Origin: Kocuria sp.
Lineage (GTDB): Bacteria; Actinomycetota; Actinomycetes; Actinomycetales; Micrococcaceae
DNA: 64,000 bases
Assembly: GCA_030454085.1 (NCBI GenBank)
Contig: JAKDJD010000007.1
Coordinates: 25,759-89,758 of the forward strand
Direction of reading: 5' to 3'
Part shown: piece after piece, positions 44,219 to 52,439 of the stretch
Layout: each line of letters begins with the position of its first letter
Numbering within the stretch: the stretch's first letter is position 1
Made by a program: the position numbers and the translations under genes
Notes under the pieces: model-generated
Database searches by the model: none
What the model saw: the letters and a program-made list of their open reading frames with translations, nothing else
What the model was told of the DNA's origin: nothing

Positions 44219-45052
44219 TCACCTCCCTTCGACGACCACCTCGCCCTCGAGGAGCGAGTTCGCGAGTACAGGAATCGCGGCACGTGTCCGACGAACGTCC
44301 TGGGGCGAGAGGTCCGCATAGATGATCTCGTCACCGGCCTCGGCGGAAGAGACCACCTCTCCCTTCGGACTTGCCACGTACGAGTGGCCCACTCCCGTCG
44401 GGCTGTCCTGCGCCGCGGTGGTGCCCGTGGCTCTCGGGTCCGCCTGACCGCACGCGAGGACGTAGGCTGTCGCATCCAACGCGCGTGCTCGGCCGAGCAG
44501 TTCCCACTGTTCGATCTTCCCGGGGCCTGACCCCCACGATGCGGACACGACGATCGCATCCGCACCCGAGCGCGCCTGGGCCGTGAAAAGAGCTGGGAAA
44601 CGCACGTCGTAGCAGATGGCCAGCCCTATGGTGAGGCGACCGAAGGCGAAGGTGCGGATTGCCTCGCCGGGGGAGACGGCCTCTGATTCCTGGTGTCCGA
44701 ACGCGTCGAAGAGGTGGACCTTGTCATAATGCACGGCTACCGCGCCGCCGTCGGGATCCACGCCCCGGGCCACGAGCGTGTTCCTCACGGTGCCGTTGGT
44801 TCCGGGCCGGAACATACCGGCGATGACGGTCACACCATTCTCACGGGCTATTGCCTCGAGGCACGTTGCCCACGGGCCGTCGAGTTCCTCGGCGGCCGCG
44901 GAGAGATCCGTACCAAAGGGGGTCTGCGCCGCTTCGGGGAAGACGACGAGGCTGGCGCCGTTCTCCGCGGCCTCCGCCGTCCGGTCGGCGATCGTACGCA
45001 GGTTGGATCGGGGATCCGCCACCGAGTTCATTTGCACGAGTGCTGCCTTCAT
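44219..45052 (-). CDS. Carbon-nitrogen hydrolase (nitrilase superfamily)
   Basis: The ATG at 45052 with AAGGAG gives 277 residues. The Glu-Lys-Cys triad is visible: Glu40 in LVVFPEAAQTPFG, Lys111 in VHYDKVHLFDAFG and Cys147 in IGLAICYDVRFP. The sequence resembles the Nit/omega-amidase-like branch of amidases (small C-N hydrolases), not true nitrilases. It lies divergently next to a GntR regulator and close to the DUF2848/AllA-like pair, so it may release ammonia from an amide intermediate of that pathway. Substrate unknown. Confidence 0.85.
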   Translation of the reverse strand: MKAALVQMNSVADPRSNLRTIADRTAEAAENGASLVVFPEAAQTPFGTDLSAAAEELDGPWATCLEAIARENGVTVIAGMFRPGTNGTVRNTLVARGVDPDGGAVAVHYDKVHLFDAFGHQESEAVSPGEAIRTFAFGRLTIGLAICYDVRFPALFTAQARSGADAIVVSASWGSGPGKIEQWELLGRARALDATAYVLACGQADPRATGTTAAQDSPTGVGHSYVASPKGEVVSSAEAGDEIIYADLSPQDVRRTRAAIPVLANSLLEGEVVVEGR

Positions 45053-45165
45053 TGTTCTGCTCCTTGATCGTGTTCGAGCGCGTCGTGGTTCGATGTCTTT
45101 TTCGAGGGTGTCCGATGCGCTGGGCACCGGGTTGGTCATGGTCTGGGCCGGTAGGCTTGTGAATC

Positions 45166-45822
45166 ATGCAGAAGTTAACGGGACCCACAGCGCGCCAGAA
45201 CGCCTACGATCGTCTGCGTGATCTCGTTCTGACCGACCCTTCCGTGCAAGGAACCTTTCTCAACGAAGGGGATCTCGTCGACAAGTTCGGGCTCTCCCGC
45301 ACTCCCATCCGAGAAGCGCTCATCATGCTTGCCTCCGACGGGCTCGTCGAACTCATTACCCATCGCGGTGCCTACGTGCGTCCGAGCGATGACCGGGCGA
45401 TCCGGGAGACGATGGAAATGCGTACCCTCATTGAGCTCGAGGCGGCCCGCCAAGTTCTTGCCTCCGACCGCGTGCCCCTGGAAACCATGAGCGACCTCCT
45501 GGAACAACAGGCGAATCTTGAGGTCTCTTCGGAGACGGTCCCGGACTTCATCTCGATAGACCAGCGGTTTCATGCGGCGATGGTGGATGCCCCCGGGAAC
45601 AGGGTGATGTCGGATTTCTACACTCGCCTCCGGGTGATGCACGTGCGATTCGGAATCTCGGCGACGTGGACGAGTTCCCAGCGTCCTGCCGAAGTGCTCG
45701 ACGAGCACACCCGCATTCTCGAGGCACTGCGCGCCGGGGACGCAACGGAGACCGAGGCCGCGATTCGGCACCACATCGAACGAACGCAGTGCCTCTTGCT
45801 CCACGAGACCCCGATGCCCTGA
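45166..45822 (+). CDS. GntR-family transcriptional regulator (FCD type)
   Basis: A 218-residue regulator. The winged helix covers about residues 8-73 (AYDRLRDLVLTDP, LVDKFGLSRTPIREALIMLASDGLVEL), and the FCD ligand-binding domain covers 80-210 (ETMEMRTLIELEAARQ, DQRFHAAMVDAPGN, EHTRILEALRAGD). No ribosome-binding site is present and TAGGCT (45152-45157) ends 8 nt before the ATG, so the mRNA is probably leaderless. It sits between the nitrilase and MHS transporter genes and is a good candidate to bind the TTGTATACAA site. Confidence 0.9.
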   Translation: MQKLTGPTARQNAYDRLRDLVLTDPSVQGTFLNEGDLVDKFGLSRTPIREALIMLASDGLVELITHRGAYVRPSDDRAIRETMEMRTLIELEAARQVLASDRVPLETMSDLLEQQANLEVSSETVPDFISIDQRFHAAMVDAPGNRVMSDFYTRLRVMHVRFGISATWTSSQRPAEVLDEHTRILEALRAGDATETEAAIRHHIERTQCLLLHETPMP

Positions 45823-45832
45823 GATTCTCAGC

Positions 45833-45863
45833 GAGATCGGGACTCGACCGAGGCCCCGATCTC
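45833..45863. terminator. Bidirectional terminator hairpin
   Basis: GAGATCGGG (45833-45841) and CCCGATCTC (45855-45863) form a 9-bp perfect stem between the convergent GntR and MFS genes. It reaches into the MFS stop codon. Confidence 0.55.
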
Positions 45864-47202
45864 AGGCATCGGCCGAGCTCGCCTGCACCCTCTCGAGGTG
45901 CTCGAGATCTTCCCGGACATTATTGTCGCGTCCGAGCAGCAGCCCGATAATCGTGAGGACACACGTTCCAGCCAGATAGACGGCCACCCAGACCCAGGAA
46001 TCCGTCGTGTCGAGGAGCAGTGTGAACATCATGGGGGCGATCGCTCCGCCGAGCACACCGGCGATGGTGTAGGCGAGCGAGGACCCGGTGTATCGCAGCC
46101 GCGGAGAGAATTGCTCGACGACGAAGGCCGCTTGGGGGCCGTACATGAGCGAGTGGAAGAACAGCCCGATGGGAATGCCGATGTACATCCACAGCGCGCT
46201 GCCGGCCTCCAATTGTGAGAAGAAGACGAACGTCCACACGACCGTTCCGACGGCCGAAATTCCGTAGAGCAGGCGCCGGTTGATCAGGTCGGAAACGTAC
46301 CCGGCCAGCGGAATGCACACGACCTGGAATGCCGAGCCGAACATTACCGCGCCGAGGACGGTCGTTCGGTCCAGGCCGAGCACGAGGGTGCCGTACGTGA
46401 GGGTGAAGACGGTGAACAGCGCGTACGTGACGTCGGGGCCGATGCGGGAGAGGACCGCCGCAATCAGGAGCCTCAGCTCGTCCCGGAAGAGTTCGGAAAT
46501 GGGTTTCTCCGCGCGCTGTCCGGACTTTTCGACGGCCTTGAAGACAGGGGTGTCCTCGAGCTTGAGGCGGATCCACAGCCCGAAGAGGACGAGCACCGCG
46601 GAAATGAGGAAAGCTACTCGCCATCCCCACGCAAAGAACGCGTCCTCGGGAAGGAGCAGGGTGAGGCCCGCGAAGACACCGTTGGCGAGGAGGTTACCGG
46701 CGGGTGGGCCGATCTGCGCGGCGGAGGACCAGAAACCGCGGTAACGCGGGTTGCCGTATTCGCTGGAGAGCAGGACGGCGCCGCCCCATTCGCCCCCGAC
46801 GCCGACTCCCTGCGCAAACCGTAGGAGTACGAGGATGAGCGGGGCGAAGAACGAGATGCTCTGGTACGTGGGCAACAGCCCGATGAGGAATGTCGAGGCG
46901 CCAATCAGGACCAGAGTCCACACGAGGACCTTCTTGCGACCGACCTTGTCCCCGAGGCGTCCGAAGACGATCCCGCCGAGCGGGCGGGAGACATACCCGA
47001 CGGCGTAGGTGGAGAAGGCGAGGAGAACGCCGACCATCGGATCGCCCGTGGGAAAGAAGAGTACCGGAAGCACGATCGCGGCGGCCGCCGAGTAGATCGC
47101 GAAGTCATACCACTCGAGCGTCGTTCCACTGAGACTCGCGGCGAATGCCTTGACGAGGTCCTTCTTGGCGACAGGGGGACGGGCAATGGCCGATGTGCTC
47201 AT
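45862..47202 (-). CDS. MFS transporter, metabolite:H+ symporter (MHS) family
   Basis: A 446-residue transporter with 12 predicted membrane segments; ATG at 47202 with AAAGG. MHS-family marks are ASLSGTTLEWYDFAIYSAAA at the N-terminus, FGRLGDKVGRKKVL, LRFAQGVGVGGEWGGAVLLS and LEDTPVFKAV. This family imports organic acids such as citrate, alpha-ketoglutarate, shikimate and proline/betaine. It is divergent from the DUF2848 gene, with the GntR-type site inside its promoter. Confidence 0.92.
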   Translation of the reverse strand: MSTSAIARPPVAKKDLVKAFAASLSGTTLEWYDFAIYSAAAAIVLPVLFFPTGDPMVGVLLAFSTYAVGYVSRPLGGIVFGRLGDKVGRKKVLVWTLVLIGASTFLIGLLPTYQSISFFAPLILVLLRFAQGVGVGGEWGGAVLLSSEYGNPRYRGFWSSAAQIGPPAGNLLANGVFAGLTLLLPEDAFFAWGWRVAFLISAVLVLFGLWIRLKLEDTPVFKAVEKSGQRAEKPISELFRDELRLLIAAVLSRIGPDVTYALFTVFTLTYGTLVLGLDRTTVLGAVMFGSAFQVVCIPLAGYVSDLINRRLLYGISAVGTVVWTFVFFSQLEAGSALWMYIGIPIGLFFHSLMYGPQAAFVVEQFSPRLRYTGSSLAYTIAGVLGGAIAPMMFTLLLDTTDSWVWVAVYLAGTCVLTIIGLLLGRDNNVREDLEHLERVQASSADA

Positions 47203-47257
47203 GACTGCCTTTCGTATCGGTGCCGTGTGACGCTCCACACGCAGTGATTGCGTCAAC

Positions 47258-47285
47258 GTTATACTGGTTGTATACAATCGAACAA
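47258..47285 (-). promoter_or_regulatory. Promoter of the MHS transporter with overlapping operator
   Basis: On the minus strand TTGTTC (47285-47280) and TATAAC (47263-47258) are 16 bp apart. The plus strand has TATACT (47260-47265), a possible -10 for the divergent DUF2848 gene. Confidence 0.5.
47268..47277. promoter_or_regulatory. Candidate GntR-family operator
   Basis: TTGTATACAA is a perfect 10-bp palindrome lying within the spacer of the MHS promoter and just after a possible -10 of the divergent gene, so one bound regulator could control both. Sequences of this type are common for FCD-type GntR proteins. Confidence 0.55.
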
Positions 47286-47331
47286 CCCCGCCCGATCGAT
47301 CGCGGCAACCCGAGAAGGAAGTAGGCCACCA

Positions 47332-48012
47332 ATGCTCACATTCGAACTGACCGATGGGTCGACCATCGACGTCGAAGTCACTCGTCTGTTCAATGCGGGA
47401 TACGCCGGGCGTGATCAGTCTTCGGTCCAGGCGCACATCGATGAACTCGCTGAACTGGGCGTCCCCGGTCCCACGGCCATTCCCGCGCTCTATCCGGTCT
47501 CTCCGTACCTCGCGCAGCAGACGGAAACCGTCGCCGTCCAGCGCGGCAAGTCTTCCGGTGAGGCCGAATGGGCCATTGTCGTGACCGACGAGGCGGTGCT
47601 CGTGACCGCAGCATGCGACCAGACCGACCGCGACCTTGAGACATACGGTGTGGCATGGAGCAAGAACGCCTCACCGGATGTACTGGCGAAGAAGGCCTGG
47701 CGGCTCGACGACGTCGCTGACCACATCGACGAGATCCGGATCGAGGCCTGGGTCGCCGACTCTTCGGGCAAGGAGACGCGGATTCAGGACGGCAGTTTTG
47801 CTGAGCTCCTTCCGCCGGAGCACTGGCTCGAGCAGTTGCGGGACAAGGGATATGCCCAGCCCGGGACCGTTCTCATTTCAGGCACGATTCCGATGAGCCC
47901 CGACGTGGACCAGTTCGCGCCGGAATGGCGCGTACGCCTCACGGACCCGACCAATGGCAACACGATCGAACTCGCGTATGCGGTGGAGCCCATGCCCGAG
48001 CCGGTCGGCTGA
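47332..48012 (+). CDS. DUF2848 family protein
   Basis: From the ATG at 47332 (AGAAGGA upstream, long spacing) it has 226 residues; the open frame upstream crosses the operator and is rejected. Sequence pattern: LFNAGYAGRDQSSVQAHIDELAELGVPGPTAIPALYP (start of the family domain), then VTDEAVLVTAACDQTDRDLE, and ISGTIPM near the end. DUF2848 is related to fumarylacetoacetate-hydrolase-like folds, but its reaction is not known to me. Followed after 61 bp by the AllA-like gene and divergent from an organic-acid transporter, it is probably a hydrolase or lyase of the same route. Confidence 0.8.
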   Translation: MLTFELTDGSTIDVEVTRLFNAGYAGRDQSSVQAHIDELAELGVPGPTAIPALYPVSPYLAQQTETVAVQRGKSSGEAEWAIVVTDEAVLVTAACDQTDRDLETYGVAWSKNASPDVLAKKAWRLDDVADHIDEIRIEAWVADSSGKETRIQDGSFAELLPPEHWLEQLRDKGYAQPGTVLISGTIPMSPDVDQFAPEWRVRLTDPTNGNTIELAYAVEPMPEPVG

Positions 48013-48073
48013 GGACTTCACGGCGAACAAAACGGACTGACGACCGGTCCCCATCACTCGTTCAGGAGAACCG

Positions 48074-48571
48074 ATGATCCACCGTCTTGCTGCGGATGCC
48101 TTTGCCCCGTACGGAAAAGTTCTGGACAGTACGCTCCAGGTCGACGATTCCGCCCCGGCGTTCCATTCGGTGTCGAGCAGCTTCTACCGTGCCGCGCTCT
48201 TCGACCCGGGCGAGGGCGGAGAGGTCGACCTTCTCTGGGTCACGTACGATCGCACCGAAATACCCAGGACGCTGGAATCTCACCTTCTCACCGAGCAGGC
48301 ACTCATTCCGATTTCGGGTTCCGTGGTCCAGCACGTCAGCCGGCCCGATCATCGGGACGGTGCCGTCGAATCCTTCCTCGTCCAGCCCGGTCAGGGGATC
48401 GTCATGGACCGCGGATGTCTGCACACCACCACGTCCGTCGACGGCAAAGCACTCTGTCTCATGGTGAGTCGAGCGAGCACGACGCAGGACTTGGCCGATT
48501 CGCTCGGCCACGGCGTCGAGCCGACAGAAACGGCGTTCGGCCCTTATTTCTCGTCGGATGATTCGACCTGA
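48074..48571 (+). CDS. allA: Ureidoglycolate lyase (AllA) family protein
   Basis: A 165-residue protein behind AGGAGA. Family features are the N-terminal FAPYGKVLD, the cupin-like core LLTEQALIPISGSVVQHV, and FLVQPGQGIVMDRGCLHTTT near residue 113. AllA splits ureidoglycolate into glyoxylate and urea, which would complete allantoin breakdown after AllE. However, it is paired with DUF2848 and lies away from the allantoin operons, so it may act on a different substrate. Assignment to the family is firm; the substrate is not. Confidence 0.75.
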   Translation: MIHRLAADAFAPYGKVLDSTLQVDDSAPAFHSVSSSFYRAALFDPGEGGEVDLLWVTYDRTEIPRTLESHLLTEQALIPISGSVVQHVSRPDHRDGAVESFLVQPGQGIVMDRGCLHTTTSVDGKALCLMVSRASTTQDLADSLGHGVEPTETAFGPYFSSDDST

Positions 48572-48748
48572 GCAGGCAAGTCGTCGCCGTTCGGCAGTGA
48601 TCGGTGCTCGATGCGCTCCACTGATGCGGTGCGTGTACGCGAGCTTCGACACCGGCTCCCGTGCGGAGGGGTGTTGCTCCAATTTCTCCCCGAGAAAACT
48701 CGGAGTGGGGGGCTTTGTTGTCGATCCCGCCCGGCCTGCCGAGTGGAG

Positions 48749-49807
48749 TCACCTCAAATAGGGGTTGCCCAGGTCCAAGTCTCGAGCGGCCCTGTGGGGG
48801 AATCCGCCGGCGCCGTCATAGGCGGCCTTCACGATGCGCAAGGACTTCATCGCCTCGTTCGGGTCGATCCAGAATGTCTCGCCGTCCTCGTGACTCTCAT
48901 AGAAATCCCTGATGAGCTCGATGTGGGAGGACCCCCAATATGCCTTGGCCCGATCCGAGGGGAGGCGCTCCTTGATCACTTCGTCCGGGGTGCCGTCCCC
49001 CGTCATCAAGAGTTCGGTTCCGGACCGCATGTTTCCGTGCTCCATGGCGATGTCCAGGGTCACCGGGAGATTGGTCGGGGCCGCGTTGGTCGCCATGAGG
49101 ATGCTCCTCACGCCGGACTCATGGGTCAGGGTCAGCGTTGCGGTGTCCTCGACCTCGATGACCTCGCTCAGAGCGTCCGTGCCCACTCGTCCCCGGACCG
49201 CGACCACGGGACCCATAATCCATTGAAGGAGATCCACGGTGTGAATGGCCTGGTTGATCAGCAGGCCTCCACCGCTCGTGGCCCACGAACCTCGCCAGGG
49301 TTTCGAGGTGTAATACTCGGGCGGGCGGTGCCACGCCACGGTCGCCACGGCGCCGAGGGGCGCCCCGAACCGTCGGGAGTCGACCGTCTCCTTCATGGCC
49401 TGTGCCGAAAGGTTGTAACGATTCTGGAAGCACACACCCACGCGAGGTGAACGTCCGCTCTGGCTCTTCGTGTTCTCGGCAGCGGCCACGATGCGGTCGG
49501 CGCTGCTCAGATCCGAGCTGATCGGTTTTTCGGTCAGGACGTCGCAACCGGCCCCGAGGGCAGCCAGGATCACGCTTTCGTGCTCATGGTGCGGGGTGGT
49601 CACATGGACGACGTCGGGCGCGAATCGACGTATGGCATCCTCAACGGTCGATGCGGTCGGAACAGCCAGTTCGCACTCCGCGGCGTCGCGGCGTTCCGGG
49701 GCGACGTCGCACACACCGACCAGCTCGACATCGGAAATCGACCGGAGGGCCTCTGCGTGCACCGCGCTGACCGAACCGTAACCGACGATCAGGGCACGAA
49801 GAGTCAC
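48749..49807 (-). CDS. Gfo/Idh/MocA family oxidoreductase
   Basis: A 352-residue NAD(P)-dependent sugar dehydrogenase from GTG 49807, which overlaps the stop of the upstream TIM-barrel gene (GTGA). The Rossmann part has ALIVGYGSVSAVHAEAL; DVVHVTTPHHEHES and VLTEKPISSD (catalytic lysine of the EKP motif) follow. The C-terminal beta domain has GGGLLINQAIHTVDLLQWIMG with the active-site His/Asp pair. The C-terminus DLGNPYL is conserved in a subset of the family. The substrate may be an inositol or a sugar oxidised at C2/C3; not determinable. Confidence 0.9.
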   Translation of the reverse strand: MTLRALIVGYGSVSAVHAEALRSISDVELVGVCDVAPERRDAAECELAVPTASTVEDAIRRFAPDVVHVTTPHHEHESVILAALGAGCDVLTEKPISSDLSSADRIVAAAENTKSQSGRSPRVGVCFQNRYNLSAQAMKETVDSRRFGAPLGAVATVAWHRPPEYYTSKPWRGSWATSGGGLLINQAIHTVDLLQWIMGPVVAVRGRVGTDALSEVIEVEDTATLTLTHESGVRSILMATNAAPTNLPVTLDIAMEHGNMRSGTELLMTGDGTPDEVIKERLPSDRAKAYWGSSHIELIRDFYESHEDGETFWIDPNEAMKSLRIVKAAYDGAGGFPHRAARDLDLGNPYLR

Positions 49808-50631
49808 TGGTACCGGATCCCTTTCTCCTTGAGCAGGTCCGTGAATGCCGTGTGCGCCTCGGTGAACAGCTCGGGTCCCGAGAAGCCCCCGAGCTCGTGT
49901 GTCTTGGACAGGTGCGGTTCGAGGGAGAAGAACCCGTCGAATCCGTCCGCGACCAGAGCATCCAGGGTCTCACGGAGTTCGCCGTCCCCCTCACCGGTCA
50001 CGACCACCTCGCCGTCGGACAGGTGGGCGTCCTTGACCTGGACGTATTCGAGGTAGGGCCGAATCGCGGAGTACCCCTCAGAGAAGGGCCGAACCCCACA
50101 TTGGACGAAATTGGCCGAATCCCAGGCCGCCTTGAGCCGCGGGGAATCGACGCTGGCCAGTAGGTCCGCGCATCTGCGGGGAATATCGCCGTAGATCTTC
50201 TTCTCGTTCTCGTGGAGAAAAGTCACCCCGCCCTCTTCGGCGACGTCGGCCAGGGCACGCATGCGGTCGATCACCTCGGTTCGACAGTCGTCCGGGTCCA
50301 CGCCCTCGGGAATGGAGAAGGAGAAGATGCGCACGTACGGCGCCCCGAGGACCCGAGCGACGTCGACGGCATGCTGGGCGCGCTCGAGGTGCGCGTCAAT
50401 GGGATCCCGAAGCCCGATCTTGCCGATGGGTGAACCGATGCTCGATACCTTGAGGCCGTAGCGATCCAGGATCTCGGCCGCCTGCTCGAGTTGTTGGTCG
50501 TCCAGATCGAGGACGTTGGTGTCCCACGCGCTGCGGAATTCGATGTGACTCAGCCCCAGCGATCGTGCGTGGGAGCACTGCTGCTCCATGTCGGGGGAGA
50601 TCTCGTCGGTGAATCCGGACAGCGTCCACAT
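49804..50631 (-). CDS. Sugar phosphate isomerase/epimerase-type TIM-barrel protein
   Basis: The ATG at 50631 with GAGGAG gives 275 residues. It is an AP-endonuclease-2/xylose-isomerase-like barrel: SGFTDEISPDMEQQ, LSHIEFRSAWDTN, YVRIFSFSIPEG, FLHENEKKIYGD, KAAWDSANFVQCG, YVQVKDAHLSDGEVV and FFSLEPHL, with the usual Glu/Asp/His metal ligands. Its stop overlaps the dehydrogenase start, so the two proteins are made together. It probably isomerises or cleaves the keto-sugar formed by the dehydrogenase. Confidence 0.85.
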   Translation of the reverse strand: MWTLSGFTDEISPDMEQQCSHARSLGLSHIEFRSAWDTNVLDLDDQQLEQAAEILDRYGLKVSSIGSPIGKIGLRDPIDAHLERAQHAVDVARVLGAPYVRIFSFSIPEGVDPDDCRTEVIDRMRALADVAEEGGVTFLHENEKKIYGDIPRRCADLLASVDSPRLKAAWDSANFVQCGVRPFSEGYSAIRPYLEYVQVKDAHLSDGEVVVTGEGDGELRETLDALVADGFDGFFSLEPHLSKTHELGGFSGPELFTEAHTAFTDLLKEKGIRYQ

Positions 50632-50854
50632 GCTCTGCTCCTCGTTGACGTCGGTGGCCTTCGGACCAGCCTGGCGGAGGACGCCGCCCACGACAACGGG
50701 TTGCCACTTGTTGCCTGGATCACAAGTTCGTCCATCGTGGAGGCCCGGCAACTGACGGCAACCGCTGGTTCGGTCGGGGCCACGGCCCCAGGATGTAGAA
50801 AAGCAACGGCACAGTGTGGTTTGGGCCACGTTGTGAGAGCGAAGGGCGACGACG

Positions 50855-52426
50855 ATGTCACATGCAGCAGCCACCCGAACCGACGAGCACCAGGGCACGG
50901 CGCCCTCGAAAGGGGCGACGAGCAAACTGCCCCTGCGATCCTTCTTGGGCTACGCTGCGGGGGACGCGGGCAACAATCTCGCGTTCAACATGGTCAGCAC
51001 GTTCCTCCTGCTGTACTACACCGACGTCGTCGGGATTCCGGCCGGTTACGCCGCGCCCATTTTCCTGATCGTTCGGATCTGGGACGGCATCGGAGACGTC
51101 ATCGTCGGCCGGTGGGTCGACAGAACGACCAGCAAGTGGGGCAAATTCCGGCCGTGGATCTTGTGGTCCTGCTTGCCTCTCATGCTGTGCTCGGTCTGGG
51201 TCTTCTCCCTGCCGGACGTGGACAGTCTCACGATGAAGCTGTTCTGGGCTTACCTGTCCTACGGCGTGATGATGATGTTCTATTCGATGGTCAACATTCC
51301 GTACGGATCGCTCGCCTCGGCGATGACGCAGGTCCCGGTGGAGCGCGCAAAACTCGCGACGTTCCGCACCGTGGGCTCCCAGGTCGCCGTGATGCTGATC
51401 GCGGTGGTGGTCTCCCCGCTCGTGGAGCGATTCAGCTCGGCCAATCTCTATAAGGAGAAGGTCGCAGCCCTCGGCGGCGAGGACCGGGCCACCGACGCTC
51501 AGCTCTCCGCGGCCAAGGCGGCCGCGGCCCATGATGCGACCACGGGCCTCCAGGGATCGCTGACCACGATCACGGCGATCTTCGTGGTGCTCGGCGTCGC
51601 TCTCTACATCTTCACCTTCCTGACCGCGAAGGAGCGCGTGACCCGCCCCGCGGACGACCAGATCAGTTTGAAACAGGCCGTGTCCGTGCTGGCCAAGAAC
51701 AAGGCCTTGATCTGGCTCTCCGTTGGGTCGGTCGTGGTCCTCACCTCGCACGTCTGCCTTCAGACGATGAGTATCTACTTCGCCCGCGACGTCATGGGCA
51801 ATGCCGGTCTGTTCTCGATCCTGACGGTCATCCAGACGGCGTCGATCTTCGTCGCCGCGCCGTTCATCGGACGAGCCGTGGCACGATTCGGCAAGCGTTT
51901 CGTCTATCTCTCCGGGGCGGTCTCCTTCATGATCGGCGGCCTGCTCGTGTTCTTGTGCCCACCGTCCATGCCGTGGCTCGCCTGCGTCGCGTTCTTCTTC
52001 CTGGGCCTGGGAATCGGCCTGCTCAACACCCTCATGTGGGCGATGGAAGCGGACACGGTCGAGTACGGCGAATGGAAGACGGCGCGCCGCACGGAAGGGA
52101 CCACCTATGCGGTCTTTTCCTTCGTTCGCAAACTAGGCCAGGCCTTCGGTGGCGCGGCCGCGGCAGGACTCATCGGCCTGACCGGCTACGTCGGGGGAGC
52201 AGCGGTCCAATCCGACCACGCGGTCATGGGCATCAGGCTGACCGCAGGGATTCTCCCGGCCGTCCTGTGCCTCATCGCGTTCTTCGTGATGATGCGCTAC
52301 CCATTGACCGACTCCCTGTTCAGCCGAATCGTGGAAGAGAACGAGACCCGCAAACAACAGAAGCTTGCCATGGTCGACGGTCGAGCTGTCGCCCCCGAGC
52401 AGTCAACCGCCGAGAACGAGAAGTAG
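50855..52426 (+). CDS. GPH-family glycoside-pentoside-hexuronide:cation symporter
   Basis: A 523-residue transporter with 12 membrane segments. Family marks are SFLGYAAGDAGNNLAFNMVSTFL..YTDVVGI, RIWDGIGDVIVGRWVDRT-SKWGKFRPWIL, and AMEADTVEYGEWKTARRTEG in the second half. An extra hydrophilic loop with VAALGGEDRATDAQLSAAKAA occurs near residue 205. It is divergent from the TIM-barrel/dehydrogenase pair and 10 bp upstream of a second dehydrogenase, so it is the likely uptake system for the glycoside or sugar they degrade. Confidence 0.93.
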   Translation: MSHAAATRTDEHQGTAPSKGATSKLPLRSFLGYAAGDAGNNLAFNMVSTFLLLYYTDVVGIPAGYAAPIFLIVRIWDGIGDVIVGRWVDRTTSKWGKFRPWILWSCLPLMLCSVWVFSLPDVDSLTMKLFWAYLSYGVMMMFYSMVNIPYGSLASAMTQVPVERAKLATFRTVGSQVAVMLIAVVVSPLVERFSSANLYKEKVAALGGEDRATDAQLSAAKAAAAHDATTGLQGSLTTITAIFVVLGVALYIFTFLTAKERVTRPADDQISLKQAVSVLAKNKALIWLSVGSVVVLTSHVCLQTMSIYFARDVMGNAGLFSILTVIQTASIFVAAPFIGRAVARFGKRFVYLSGAVSFMIGGLLVFLCPPSMPWLACVAFFFLGLGIGLLNTLMWAMEADTVEYGEWKTARRTEGTTYAVFSFVRKLGQAFGGAAAAGLIGLTGYVGGAAVQSDHAVMGIRLTAGILPAVLCLIAFFVMMRYPLTDSLFSRIVEENETRKQQKLAMVDGRAVAPEQSTAENEK

Positions 52427-52439
52427 ACAGAGGACAATG

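Noticed and set aside
48690..48703. CCGAG-AAAA-CTCGG as terminator after the AllA-like gene
   Set aside because: The stem is only 5 bp and the T-rich stretch is not adjacent; too weak to call.
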